Shown piece after piece: positions 49,058 to 62,900 of a stretch of 64,000 nt of DNA. Position 1 is the first letter of the stretch, and each line of letters starts with the position of its first letter. The position numbers and the translations under genes were made by a program. The notes beneath the pieces are model-generated. The model had not been told where the DNA came from. It searched no databases and saw only the letters and a list, made by a program, of their open reading frames with translations. The DNA comes from Rhyacichthys aspro (Eukaryota; Chordata; Actinopteri; Gobiiformes; Rhyacichthyidae), in the NCBI GenBank assembly GCA_036850595.1, contig CM072160.1, positions 5,907,773-5,971,772 of the forward strand, read 5' to 3'.

Positions 49058-50476
49058 CAGTCCAGGTGATTAGTGAGGTATTTAAAGGCACCATCTCTAC
49101 AAATGTTCCTAAGTCCACTACCATTTCTTATTGTCTTCTCCACACTGATACAGAGGTCATATTATATACACATTGTATTGGTTTGTGAGTGTTTCTTGAA
49201 TAAGTATTGTTTTTTCTTTGTACGCATTAACCCTGTTAATATTGTAACAGTAAAACTACTATGACAATGCCTCTGACTTCCTTCATACTAATTCTAAATA
49301 TTTATAAAGAAATGATCTGTTGACACGACCCACCAGCTCCTTGTCAGACAGCTTTATGCTCTGGGCTTTTACAGCGTCAGTGCTTGTACGTCACATAATC
49401 TATGTTTGTATCCCCCTTGGCTGTGATTGTCCCCGGAGCTAAGAGCCTGCAGCGAGCCTGATAGCTGCTGTTTGTGTCTGAGCTGGGGTTGAGTGACGCA
49501 GCTGCAGAGAAAAACACAATAGCAACTGAAAACCTGGAGCAAACTCTTGGCACCATTTCCTTGCTTTTTTGAAACAGTTCAATGAATGGGCAGAGAAATG
49601 CATCGGTGACTAACTCACTTACTTAATTACTTGTTTTTGACTGGTATTCATGCCATGTAATAGCCAAGTAACAATAGCCATTTAGATTTAGATTTATCTT
49701 TCATGTGTTGTGATTTCTAAGCACAGCAGTGAAATCTGAGGTAAAGATTTAAATTAAGCTAATCCTTTAAAATGGTGCACTAATTTACTTTCAGATATGA
49801 ATTATTCTAATCTCATGTAACTATCTCTAAAAATATCACCATAACAAAGCCCCTCTTTCATCTACAAGCCTTTCATCTTCCCCGTTTGTCAGCAGTAGTC
49901 AGTCTCCGCTCCAACAGTGCCATCTAGTGTTGGACACATGTAGGAGTCAAAAGAGTGAAGAGGTTTTATCCATTCCTTTATTAATCTCAAAATCTACTTC
50001 CTTTTAAATTACAAAGTGAAAAGTACAAACAGTATACAGTGCATTCAGCAGGTAAACAATCCATTATTAACACTGTTTGATCATTGTTCAGGTGCAGTCA
50101 CATAAATCTACAATCTTTCAAGTGTGTTCCAGGTTTGATTAAGCACTATTTAAAACCAAGCGACACGACCAAATTGAGTCCAACACAAAGGCAGCTGTGT
50201 CTCTCAGTCTGCAGCGTGAGTCATCAGCCCAAACCAGAGGAGGGTTTTCAGAGAGCACTAGGAGGGGCTCCACCTCAGAGGGGCACACACTAAATCATCT
50301 GCTGCCATGGTTTGCTTTGATGTATAATATATCTCATTATATTTTGTCATCACCATCACTAATGAGTAAAAATACATCCATGTTTCATCATCATGAGCCA
50401 GCACATACAAGGCTGAAGTAGTGAGGCATGCAGAAGACTAACAATCAATATCAAACTATTTCAGTCTCTCTCTGAC

Positions 50477-50482
50477 TTTATT
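50477..50482 (-). promoter_or_regulatory. Candidate kcne4 polyadenylation signal
   Basis: Minus-strand AATAAA about 475 nt past the kcne4 stop. A second AATAAA is at 49983-49978. Confidence 0.45.
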
Positions 50483-50955
50483 ATTTTAGCGACCAGTGTA
50501 AATAGTTGCACTTATTTGCTGCTTATTTGTTTCTCAATCCTGACTCGTCTCACTTCATCCCACCTTTTGTCTGTGTAGCGTGGCCTGATGGATTGTAACA
50601 GAGCCTCCCTTTAACCTAACAAAACATCTTATCACTGGTATGAAAGTACAAGTCTTCAGGGACAATCTGCCACAGTGTACTGTAGTTCATAGTTCTGTGG
50701 CATGCTGGTTTGTTATTTTGGAAATGTTGGTAAATGCACAATACTGGCATCTGGTGTAGGTAAGTGGAAAGACTTGTCATAATAAAACTAAATCAAACTA
50801 TTTCATAATAGTTCAATCAGCATCCCTCCACTGCAGTGGCTAAACTTCTTTTTTCACACAATACATGACAATATCACACTGTAAAGGCAGGATTTTAGAC
50901 CTTGGTTGAATTTGATGTTTCTCCTTTTACAGAATATGTGAATACTTGGTGGAGC

Positions 50956-51492
50956 TCATCCCGAGTCATCTTCGCTGTTCTCTGGACTTCCTTTAGGGTT
51001 GTCCTCAGACCCCTCTGCCGTCCCGTTGTCTGACTCCTCCTCGATGGCGATGCGGGTGTCAGCCGAGGAGCACAGTGAGCTGACACTGCTGTGCTCTGTG
51101 CACAGTGCACAGGCTAAAGGTGATGGGAACATGCCCTCAAAGTGGGGCTGTCCTGAGTGGTTACTGCAGAAAGGTAAGGCCACCTGCAGTGAGTGAAGTC
51201 CAGTGACAGAAGCGGGGAATGTGAGGCTGTGTTTTTTGGGCAGAGCTCCCCACTCCCTTTTCTCTTTGTCATGAACGAGTCTGGTGAAGACGTTGACCCT
51301 CCTCTTCTCCCTGCGTTTGGTGCGGAAGTAGCCCAGCATGATGCCACAGAGGAAGACTCCGTAGAAAGATATGACAATGACAATGTATAGATAGGCGTTC
51401 CCATCGGACGGGTCTCTCTGGGGGCTCGCGGCACTCGGCGTGTGCAGGAAGAGCCGTAGGTGAGAAACTGTAGTGTTCTCCATGTCCTCCAT
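50956..51492 (-). CDS. kcne4: Potassium voltage-gated channel subfamily E regulatory subunit 4
   Basis: This is a single-pass accessory (beta) subunit that inhibits or modulates Kv channels such as KCNQ1 and Kv1 types. The coding sequence is one exon of 178 codons (human 170 in the short form). The start is fixed by an in-frame TAA 15 nt upstream in the same exon (minus strand TAAATTGCACTACAAATG). An N-glycosylation sequon NTT begins at residue 6. One transmembrane helix spans about 34-56 (YIVIVISFYGVFLCGIMLGY), followed by the basic RTKRREKRR stop-transfer that KCNE4 shares. The C-terminal tail is acidic and serine-rich, as in the family. An acceptor (TTTTTTTGTAG) lies just upstream, so the 5' UTR is split. 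KCNE4 lies next to ACSL3 and SCG2 in human, which supports the assignment. Confidence 0.93.
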   Translation of the reverse strand: MEDMENTTVSHLRLFLHTPSAASPQRDPSDGNAYLYIVIVISFYGVFLCGIMLGYFRTKRREKRRVNVFTRLVHDKEKREWGALPKKHSLTFPASVTGLHSLQVALPFCSNHSGQPHFEGMFPSPLACALCTEHSSVSSLCSSADTRIAIEEESDNGTAEGSEDNPKGSPENSEDDSG

Positions 51493-51916
51493 TTGTAGTG
51501 CAATTTATGGAAAGAACTGGAAAGTGAACTACAAAAAAAACATGAAGAAGTGTTATAAGACATGGCATTTATGAATTACTAAACTTTTTTATTCCATTTT
51601 TACACATGTAACTATTAAAATTTAAAGAGATTTTTCAGTAATGTAATATGTAATGGCTAATTAACATGTTTGCCCATCATGGCATTATCATAACAGAGTC
51701 TTGTCCATAAAACTGTAAAACTCTTCAATATAGTCTGTGCACATTGAGTTGTTTTTTGCAAAGGTCTTCTTATGCAAAACAAGTCAATTAATAGGAGTAA
51801 TCTATTTTTCTACTTAACTTTAATTAAACTTTGATTGATTAAGTATTCTTCACAATTAAAATGACTAGAGATAACCTTATTTAATCCCAATACAGCATCA
51901 CAAACTGTCCACTTAC

Positions 51917-52046
51917 CAAAGCAGGGCGCGACAATCTCACATGAACCTCCAGGGGCTGTTCTCCTCTCACAGCTCTTCAAGAGTTTGGCAGCACTTTCCA
52001 AAGGGATAATGATATTTATATGAAGACCCAACAGCATCATGAGTCA
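51917..52046 (-). promoter_or_regulatory. kcne4 first exon and TATA/AP-1 promoter
   Basis: A strong donor (TTTG/GTAAGT, exon edge 51917) marks a non-coding first exon. Upstream on the minus strand lie TATAAATA (52020-52013) and, 20 bp further up, a consensus AP-1 site TGACTCA (52046-52040). The spacing predicts a start near 51985-51990. The ORF that crosses this exon is out of frame with kcne4. Confidence 0.65.
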
Positions 52047-52610
52047 CATGACATGGACTGAGTGTAAGCTGAGTCCTGTGCAATGAGCCCAGAGGGGAGT
52101 AAGAGGAGCAGAAGGATCTTTAAGGTTTTGGAGCAGTCCCCTATTCCTACTAAATATGGTTCTCTTTCTGCACAAATCTGTTTGAGTTTCTTGAAAAGTG
52201 TTGGCAATAGATTGTTTTTTTTTTATTCACTTTTTTAGTTTTGATGCCTTTTGTCACAAACAGCAGTTCATTTTTTTTCTTTTCCATGTGGTGGTTAATA
52301 ATGCTTGATAGTGTGACAAAACTCATTCCTTTTCAATACTGTCCGAAAACCACTGAGGATTTAAACATTACTGTTAATAAATAAAGTCCAATTTCCTTCC
52401 TTTCCCCCAGAGATTACATACACAAGACAAATGTCAAAGGTTGGTTTCAGAGTGGTATCCAAAGCTGCCTTCAGCATTACTCCAATATCATTTTTAAACT
52501 TTCATCAGAATCACAAACAAAAATTATATTGACTGAATGCTGGGCCAATTAAAAATTAAGATGGAGAAATAGAAGAAAGCTGAGACATGTAGACATGACC
52601 GAACACACTT

Positions 52611-53927
52611 TTTATTTACTTCATTTGAGTGTTTTTCCAAAGGCAAGTTACAAATAAATAGGATCCACTCACAGTATGTTACAAGGCAGGTTCTCCACAC
52701 AGTTACAGAGATCTTAAATAAAGTCCATACATTTGTCAGGTATCTGAATAAAAATTATTCAATCTCTGGAAAGGCATCACTGTGATGGATGCTGGGATTT
52801 GTGTTGTGTTTGGACAACATAAATCTCACACTTTGTCACACTCGTGCACATGACAGACAAAATGCAACATGGCTTTGAGCCGTGAAGATTTCCTTAGCCG
52901 CACAAAGAAGTCGCACTTGGAAATGTTTTACAAAACCCTGATAGTCATATTTAGGTCCTATTTGAAATCAAATGCCTTAATGGGGCAGAATCATACATCT
53001 TCATATTGCACTATGATTTATCAAACATGACAGTGATTACACAAGCAAGTTCACGTGCACTTTTGTTCATACAGTGATCTGTAAAGCACATAGAAAAGTA
53101 AACTATTTTAGGAAAGTTGACCATAGACTAAACAGTTTGCATCTTTTCAGGCCTGTTATAAATGTGCAATTTATGTCAATCTTTACAAACAGCTTCAGTG
53201 TTAGTAATAAAAGTATAATATACCCTTGAGCAGAAATGAACTTTATCCAAAAATCCAACACATCTGCCCTCAAATTACTTTGTGCTTTTGTTATTGAAAT
53301 GTGCTGATGAGAGACGCACCATGGGTGTGCAAGTCTGACCATGGGTGGGTGGTTAAACAAACTTCTTCAAGAAGTAAAACATGTGAACAATAGAAAAAAA
53401 AACAGGACTAGCCATCTCCTGACCTGCAGAAAGGCTCAGTCAAGTTAACACAAGAATGAATGAACAAGGCTGAAGGTAAACAGAACAGGGGTTGACATTA
53501 GAAGATGCCTGTAGTCTAGTTGATCCAGAATTTGTAGTGAATACAAACAAACAGGGCATAAAAAGTGAGTAACCAACCTGACATCTGCTGTCTGCATTCA
53601 GAGTTCAACAGACCACATCAGTCTGTTTCATAACTCACACCTGAAACAATAAAGAGGCCTCACTCCTGGACATGGAAAAAGGGCAAAGGCAGTAATGGAA
53701 AATGGGGAACTGTGTGTTTTGGTCTACACTTCATGTTCCTGGCTCGATTTAAAGCTGTGCAAGATAAAGCTACAGATTCAAGTAAAGGGGCTGGTTAATA
53801 TGTGCACTGTCAACAGCCTTTATATGTTCTACAAGATTTTTCAAGACTTGAGACAGAAAATATGGAGAGGGAAGTCAAATGTTGGTTAAAAGTTTGAGAA
53901 TCGTCACGACTTCTGTGTTGGCTGTGT
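52611..53927 (-). other. acsl3 3' UTR (candidate)
   Basis: No gene is seen between the acsl3 stop and kcne4. A minus-strand AATAAA at 52616-52611 could end an acsl3 3' UTR of about 1.3 kb. The short ORFs in this stretch are not supported. The interval 52047-52610 is AT-rich with nothing recognisable. Confidence 0.5.
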
Positions 53928-56900
53928 TTATTTCCCACCATACATTCTGTCAATGTCATCCTTGTAATGGGATTTCAGCTCTTTGCGCTTGAGCTTGAAG
54001 GCGTCTGTCACAAGTCCAGTCTCTGGAGTCCAAGGCTCAGGGCTGAGGCGGATCTTGCGAGGAATCTCAAAGCGTTCTAGCTGAGCTGCAATGGCAAATA
54101 AACACAAAACATAGATGTGACAATGTAATAACTATTTACTTCAATTAACAAATAATACACATTTAAAAGTGCATTGTATTTTGTAGCATACAGTATTCAG
54201 TTTGACTTTTTAGGAAATTCTAACATGATTGAACCTATTTCCACTGGGTTTGTAACATAACAGAAGCAAGAAACAAACTTCAAGTAGGATTGGGAATGAG
54301 AAGAAGATAAGACATCAAATAGTTCTTTTCACATAAACTGTTATTGCATTTATTTGACATGCATTGTTTTTATTGTCTTTTAACTGGTTTATAATTAAGT
54401 TCTTTATAATTAAATACAGAGAAGGCCCCTCTGATCTCAAAAAGGAAAAACTAAAGCTTATTTGATAGCGCTCCAGGTGCTGTAAGGACACCTGTTTTAG
54501 TTAATAATATTTGTAGTAGTTTTTGCGTCGCATTGAATCAGACAAGAATTCATGCTTTGTGATTGTGTTCTCTACAATTAAAAATCAACAATTAATATCA
54601 AAAATGCCTTTCCACATAACCCTCACCTGCCAGAGCCGCCTCAGTGATGACCTTCAGCACCAGCTCCTCCATGGCTGGGTTGTTGCACAGCTCGTTCCAG
54701 GAGCCTCGGATGCCATACTGTTCGGCCAGAGCCTGTAACTGCTTCTGGTTGGGCACCACAAAACCAATCACGTACGTCTCATCACTGAAAGAAATCAAAG
54801 CGCAAGTCAATCACACTGGGCCATTTGTGTGTGTTGCAAGGGTAAAATGATATTCTTTAATAGGACATGGCTCATCAATGGTACAGCAAGCCAAAAGTGA
54901 ATCTAAATTGAAGAAGTCCCGTTCAAAATGTCCAAGGTGTATACTGTGTGGTGGTGTGTTAGGATAAAAGTAATCATGAATAAACAGTACATTTTTGGCA
55001 AATATCATCCATCACTTTTAAAAATGAATGACCAAGCTACAGTTATTTCCAGACTGAGATCCTAGGTGACCTAAATACTATATGTGATAAATTATGATGG
55101 GTAATTCTTTATCATAACTACACACAATTAAACAGTAGTAAAGTAAACAAGTACTAATATTTCTGAGACTAATTTTACAGTCACATTGATTTACCAAATG
55201 TTTTATCGGTGATTTATTTGGAAGGAGCCAGTTTTTGATCCTCTTGACGCTAACAGAGCATTATTTACACTTTGCCTGACTTTTATCATATCTATATAAA
55301 ACATGCTTAATAGATAACAAGAGGAATGAAAACTCTCACTGCAGAAAAATAAAGTACTGCAGTTTGGAGAGGTCAGGCTTTGTATGGTATGTATGGGTGC
55401 TGATGACAGTATATTATTTTAAAGCGTGATCACATGGCCCATAAACTTCCAGTGACTGTAAACACACCTGTTGGCATAGGCACAGATGTTGTCAATCAGA
55501 GCGCAGTTTTTCAGCATGGCCTCCACCTTCCCCAGAGAGACGTACTCGCCGGCCTGCAGCTTCACCAAGTCCTTCTTTCGGTCTGAAGACATGGGACAGA
55601 CGGACAGCTGCGTGTTATATTGTTTATACATACATACGCAGAGATACGTGCACGTAAAGACAGGAAGTGTGGGGGATGGTCCCGATATCGACTGAACTGA
55701 ACGTATGTGGCTGGTGTTTTCTAGATAAAAGTGAAACGGGGGCTGTGGCTCAGAAAGTAAACAGCGATTCATGGTACTGTTTAAAAGTTACTGTCGTGTG
55801 ATGGATGAGAGGGAGGCTCAGTGAAGAGATTGTCTGGAAAGATCGAGGAAAGACTATGGGAGTTCAGCACAAATCCACACAAAGAATGGGCCAATGTCTG
55901 GGCAAACACCCAAAACCCAAAAGCAAGGGTCGTTTTTGGTGGATTGTGTGTCCCTCAAACCCACATCCCGTCACAATCTCCCAGGGGTATTCGAGGTATT
56001 TCATATTTTCTCAACATCATCTAAACTTATGAACCATCAAATGTTACCACTTGTTTTTGGGGATTTTAGGGTGTTTTTGTGGCAGCCATTTTGGATGACA
56101 TCATCACTACTGTTACTCTTACTTACCAATTATTTTAAGGCATCCATCTTCATGAAACTCTCCAATGTCCCCAGTGCAGAACCACCGCTGGCCGTTCCCA
56201 TCCACAATAAAGTCTTCTTGTTTTTTTTGGTCATTTTTATAGTATCCCATGGTTACATTAGGTCCACCGATGAGTATCTCTCCTCTGGGATGGGGCTTGT
56301 CAGTGCTTCGGTATCCACCTAAAAGTAGTTTTAAAAGGCCTATGAACAACTCCTGTCTGCCTTTAACGTGCTATAACATTGTGAATTTGAGATAAGCGTC
56401 AAAGTGTATTTACAGAGCAATGAAAATGAGTTATGAATGGTTACGTAAATCAGAGAAATGGAAGAAGTCTTTCCTTACAAGGTTAGAACCAGCTGCACCT
56501 ATCTCTCATTTAATATTGCCAGTAAAGTTTAGAGATTAATGGTGGATGAACTCAAGAAGGCTTTAACTTTGAATGTTTGTCTTTTATTTTGTGACCTACT
56601 GGCTAGACTACTATTATGATTTGTGGTCCTCTTAAATAAACCAAAACTAAAGGGAACTTCTAATTTAAATTGTAGCCAGAAAATGTTGTCAAAGGAGAAA
56701 CTCACATCAGACAGCTGTTATTGCATTTATTTAATATGCAGTGATTCCATTGTATATTAACTGGTTTATAAATAAGTTCATTGTAATTAAATGTAGACAA
56801 GGCCCTTCTGATCCTGTTTCTAGATTCTGCTGCTCAAAAAGGCAAAACTAAAGCTTATTTGATGGCGCTCCAGATGATATAAGGACATCTGTTGCAAATG

Positions 56901-59900
56901 TTTGTCTTTCTGGGTCGTCTTGAATCAGACAAGAATTCATGCTTTGTGTTTGTGCAACAACTTTAAATGAAACTAAATGTGAGTGACACAAGCTTGACCA
57001 GATGAAGTTAGTCCAGAGCCCAAAATTTCTCTTTTACAATTAAAAAGCTTTTCCTATGTTCTGTGTTGAAATTGATTCATATCAATATATTCAACAACCC
57101 TATTATATATTGCATGTTTCAGTCAAAAACAAGTCAATAGAGTGAGGCGGTTTGATAGATTAAGTGACTGATTATCCAGTGAAACACTGTTTTGTCTTCT
57201 TTTAATCATATTAATGTCTTCTTCCCAGTGAGACTCACCCTCCAGCCAGTCTTTGAGCTTGATCTCACAGCAGACCAGGGGTCCTCCCACTCTCCCAGTG
57301 CTGTAATCCCACACTGCAAGACACCACACATCATCAAGACACATATCAGCACCAAGGCACAACACTTTTTACCATAGCAACACGACCTCCCTTACCATGG
57401 AAACCCCGTCCCAAACAATATTTTCCTGGCTCAAATGGGAGTAGCAAGCAGCTGGACACTTAAGTGTTCATTGGAAACACTGGGATGACTTTATACTTTT
57501 AAATGTGTTAGTGAAATCCAAAATATGAGCTTCCAGATAAAACATTTTAGGAGCAACCAAAAGCACCGCTGATATGAAGCATCCCTTTTTACGCACATCA
57601 CAAAGAAAACCTCTTGCCTGTTTATAAAGAACCTGTCAAACAACAGTCTTTTCTAAATTAGGAGCATTCATATCCCCTCTTTTTATTGAATTATGTGATT
57701 CTGAAGCTCTCAGGCTAAAAACCACAAAACCAGCTCCATCCTCTTCTCTGTGGCCCACACACACTGCAATTATTCATCATCTTCCTGTCATTCATGTTTC
57801 CGTCTCAAGCGTAAAATTTCCACTATCTTGATCTGTGTGGAAACTCCATTATTCTCAGAGACTTCTGGGAAACCTTCCTCCCTGATTAAAATAGTGATAA
57901 TTAGGGAGGACAAATCCAATAATAAGCACTTGTGCTTACAGAAGACTTTATAGCAAAAAGGTTAATTATAAAATATTGTACTTTCTGAGGACTCCTGCTT
58001 TGAATGGGAAAGTTTTTAAAGGAGATTCCCCTTTTGCATCAGAAATACCTAAAAGAGCTGACCAGACGCTAATCCATCTAAACAGAAGGTAACAGAAGAA
58101 TTAGCTTTCTGTTAATCAAACTTTTCTTAACCTGAGCTTAAAACTTAATTTAAGAATCCTTACGTCTTACTGACAACCCTTGTGTCTTCAAACTGTTTCT
58201 ATTGTTCAGGTGAAAAACATAAACACTGTATTCTGGATGTCACACTTCATAGAAATGATCCACTTACATTCACTAATAGTCCCAGCCCCGCAGGTCTCAG
58301 TCAGGCCGTACCCCTGACCCACTGGACAGCAGAAACACACATTCATAAAGCGTTGGGTGGCAGCAGACAGCGGGGCTCCACCTGACAACAAGACACGTGT
58401 CCGACCTCCGAGGAGGGACCGCACCTTCCTGAACACCAACCTGAGATTTAAAAAGACTACATATTACTGTTGGTTGCATATTTACACAATGGTTTTATGA
58501 AAGTTAAAGAGATATGTCAGACCTGTCACACAGAGGTGTACTGTTTCCTTTGGCCAGCTGCTCCAGTTTGTAGTTGTATGCAAGAATAAAAAGTGTTCGC
58601 TGCAAGTAATTCATCTCCTCGACCTTGGTCATCACATTCTTATAAATACGGTCCATGATCTCCTATTACAGATAGGAGAGATACCGGAGATATAACAAAA
58701 GCAGTGAAGGGGAATGGTAAATCAAAGCTACAGTAAATGGCAGTAAAGAGATTATACAGTGATCAGAAAGATTGCATTTTTGAAAACATTTCCTCCTTAC
58801 ACATGCTAGTTATGAAACATCCCTCATCTAAACATAGCATTACAAGTTTGGATATTAATATAACACATGTGTTCTTGGTTGCATAACGGAAATGCTTCCC
58901 GGTGGACTTCATGTAAAAAGTGACCTACAAAACCAGAGAATAACTAAAGAGTACACAAGAGCTTCTCTGATCTGAACAAAGGTAAATAAAGTTTTGAGTG
59001 GCTACTACTACTTAATAAATGTGTACTTTTCTGGAAATAATTGGCAAGTTCACTGGAATTTCAGAATGACGTGGCTTACAACCAAGATGTGGTCTAAAGG
59101 TTGTGCAAAAGATAGCCACTGCAACAAAAAGTGTATAATAAAAACGTGGATAGCCAAGGGTGGTAAGTCTGCATTAAAACCCTTTACTGCAAACTATATT
59201 TCAAAAAATACTTAACAAGCCTAAAGTCATAGCAACAAATTAGCGTTAACCAGTCAGACAGGAAGGAATGGCTGATTTTTACAGCTCCAAGCAGATTTTC
59301 CAATATTCATACAAAACAGTATGAAAGATATTCACAAACAACCTTTTCTTGTGCAATGGTCAAAAATGTTATACCCGTTGTTAGTTCAACCTTTTACATA
59401 TGACCTATAGTACTGATGCCTACAGTATGTGAGGATTTCTGTGGCGAATTAGCAATCTTCTGGTTTGGAGTGGAAAATTACAACAAAACTCTTTTCATAC
59501 ATGATGATAACAAACACTTCATTATCCAAATAGCTGTCTCTAAAACTCGGCTTTGTAGATAAATAGGGGAAAGGGCACAAACATAAAAAAATATGAAAAA
59601 ATCAATAAAAGGCAGCTGGTCCTGTGGGTGTGTACGTGCGCGTGAAGCTGAAACGCTGAGAGAGGAAGTTGATGCAGGATTCATGCTGCAGCCCGTCATA
59701 TCACAGCAAACAGTTTCGAAGTGTGTGTTTGTGCATGTGGATGTGTGTTATGGGGAGAACCACATGGGGCTTTCTCACGTTCTGTTTACAGCTGTGAATG
59801 GTTCCAGACACTGGAGCCCTCTGCCCTTTACACAACCACCACTGGGAGAAGGGGCCGATGGGGGCAGGGGGAGATGTGCTTTTGGTGAAAGAACGTACAA

Positions 59901-62900
59901 CAGGGTTCCCACTCTTTTTAAGAAATCAATTTCCAGGACTTTTTCAGGGGGTTTTCTTGGCAATGTTTTATTACTTTGTTTAGCTATCCACAACTAGACA
60001 AAGACCAAGGGTGTAGCCTCAGTTTGTAAAGTCACAGTAGCATTTTTGATTCAAGTGAGATTTTGTAGCGCGAGTGTTTAGACATACCGGAACAGCTGCC
60101 ATAAGTGTGGGCTGCAAGGCGCTTGTGTCTCCTTTGCTTCCTTTCTTGATCTTGGTTGACTGCACATAAAGAGTGCAAATGTTACTACATATTTATCTGT
60201 AGAATAGTGCTTTGTATGAGAGTGCACAGTACCTGGTCTGCAAGTGTGTGAGGAGAGGAGTAGCCGATCCTACAGCCGTGAGAAACACACACAAGCTCTG
60301 CACTCAGCTCCAAGACATGGGCCAGAGGCAGGTAGCCAATGTAGGTGTCATCCTCACTGAAAAGAACTCTTACCATTATTTACAATACACAAGCTAAAAT
60401 CTTTAGGCGTAATTTTAATTTTATTAATGTGATTTGTGATCTCTGGCTGGACTATAATTTCTGTCGTATGACTAGATTTATTATGGAAACACTATGGTTT
60501 ACCACTTTGGTTGAATTACTGAGGCCTTTATGTGCATTAAAGCTAAGTTTTATGAACATTAAATGAAGCTTAGGCAAATGGTTGGCCTATGATGAAAACT
60601 GAGTTTGGCGCCACTGATCTACACAGAGGAAACCAGTGCAGGGATTGAGATCATAACAGAGCTGAGTCCTCTAACCTTCATCCTTCTCAGACTCCCATCC
60701 TCCCACATTATCCCTTCCTTTTAGCATTTCCTCTCAGCCCTCCTTTTTCAGAAGGGATAGACCCATTTTTTTTCTTAATTCCTTAGTTGATGATAACACA
60801 AAGACTGACTCATTCCTCTGCACATGCTCAGATGACACGTGATCCCCAAGTGAAGCAAGTTAGCGTGTTATATATAATAATGATATTTATTTGGTGCATT
60901 ATACTTATATAACTAAAGGGTGTATGAAATAAACCTTCTTTTGATAGTTCTCTTTGGTGTTTGCTTACCACAGGTTGGGTATGCGCTCAGCCATTCCCGT
61001 GATACCAGCGATGATGTTGCTGTGAGAGATCATGACACCCTTTGGGACTCCTGTGGATCCACTTGTGTACATAATGACTGCAATGTCTGAAGGCAGAGGC
61101 TGCTTACGCTCACGTGATGCTGTGAAGTGTACACAAAACATATTCTGAAATGAGAGCTGAATTTAACTCCACACTTTTAGCTCATTGATTGAATGTTTAA
61201 GTTATTAAAATCCCGTTTAAATTTTACATAATAGAACTGAGTGGCCTTGAGGTGATATAGTCAGGGCATTTGGTCACAAATCAATAATGTTTGGTTCTTA
61301 CTCTTTCTTACTTCAAGACATCAATTATTTGCCTAAAAGTTGTTCAAAATAGGCAATAACAGTCAAATCTAAATGCTCTTATTGATAAACTTAATTAATT
61401 TAATCGGATCGCTGAGGTATTTTTCCAGGGCAAACAAATCAGTAATATCAAGTAAAAAGTCCTGTCTCTTCAAGAGTCATATGCAAAATTAACCATGTGC
61501 AAACAACAACACCAACCCTCTTTCCTAAACCCTTCTTCCTTCCCGCCTTATTGAACACCAGCTCCTCTTGTTTGAGGTCATCAGGTTCAAGGAGCAACGT
61601 GAAATACATGGGGGAGTGAAGTATTTCCTCCCCATTCAATTCCCTAACTAAGCCAGCATCACATCAACCTTAATCTGACACAGATGGCCACACTCCTCAT
61701 TCACATGACCTAACAAAACAAATACAGGAAAACTCAACCCCAACTCCTAACCCACAATGAGACTCGAGTATGACCCCAGACATTTCTGGGTTTTTCTTAG
61801 ATATTTGTGGTTTGGCCTCACTGTGTTTGTAAAAAGCATTCAAGGAACACCTGGACAACTGCCTGACCAATACATGAGGACAAGCACTTTTTTGGGTGTT
61901 TATCAAATAAGGATGCTTCAAGCTTCGAACTACGATGTTTCATAGTCTGCCCCCTTATATTGCCCCCTTTTTAACAGTGTAACCTACCATTCTCAGGTCT
62001 TGCTCCTAGCTTCTGAACAGCAGCCATGTTGTGGACACTGATGCCTCGAGGATATCCAGGCCACGAGGTTGGTGTGTTGTCCACTACAATGATGTGCTGC
62101 AGTCTTGGAACTTCAATTAAGATGCCCTGTGCCACAGAGACACAGATGTAAGCATGTTCACACTCATGGCAAGTATACAATAGGTTTAAAAAGCATAGGA
62201 CAAAAGCCAGGTTTCTTCTCTGACTAACAACAAGAACCTAGTCACAGTATTTGTAGAGAGAACCACTGCTTATGTCTGAAAGGAGCTGCCAAACCTTTTT
62301 GCCTTGGGACACTGCACCTGTACAACTGGACTCAACCCCAAGGATGTTTTGTAAGTTTCTGTGATGGCAACCATGACACAGATCCACAAATGTAAACCCT
62401 TGGATTAGACGTGGGGTCATTAATATTGTTTTATTAAGATAATACAGAGAGGACATTTTCTGGCAGAGAGACCAGTGACGTGATGGAGAGCAGAACCTCT
62501 TTGTACAAGACATGAGCTTTTTATGTCGAGTTCCTCTGTTGCCAGTGTGTGCACATTCAACACACTCATTTAAAGTTTTGTTTGTTCTCAAAACTACTTT
62601 TTAAGGTCTTAATTTAGTCTCAAATGTGCTTTCCTGGAGATGACTAAAGGTCTAGAAGTTAAATGTTTATCACCATCACTGGTTTCCAGCTGCAGAGTCT
62701 AAGTCATTTCAAAATGCACACAGCATGCATTGGAAGTAAAATGTGTATACTTTACATAGTAGAAAATAAACAAAACTATATAAAGTCCTAGAGGATAACA
62801 AGTGAGTGAGTAGAGTCTGTAAGAGAGTCAAGACAGCGATCCAGTCTTAACTTAGGCTCATTCAATGTCTTTGTCTTTTTTGTTGTATATAATAACATAA

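Larger units (their letters stand above)
30661..50476. other. scg2-kcne4 gene desert
   Basis: No protein-coding gene, tRNA or rRNA is recognisable in these 20 kb. The ORFs are short, unsupported by splice context and mostly overlapping on both strands. The region holds an L1-like LINE relic (42750-43400), an L2-like LINE relic (48617-49057), two LINE/SINE-type tails (33376-33517, 38935-39062), short palindromes (31146-31165, 35074-35100, 39841-39879), a CAC microsatellite near 45811-45835, GGAA-rich DNA near 43780-43840, and several X-box-like motifs. Such deserts beside neuroendocrine genes often hold enhancers; that is an inference. Confidence 0.5.

Noticed and set aside
50084..50421. Overlapping ORFs between kcne4 and its poly(A) region
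   Set aside because: Fall in or past the kcne4 3' UTR, without motifs.
51114..51563. Long alternative-frame ORFs over kcne4 on both strands
   Set aside because: They are shadows of the kcne4 coding exon; only one frame has the transmembrane and RTKRREKRR features.
59593..59997. 134-codon plus-strand ORF inside an acsl3 intron
   Set aside because: No domain, biased composition and an overlapping minus-strand ORF of similar length; no splice sites suggest use.
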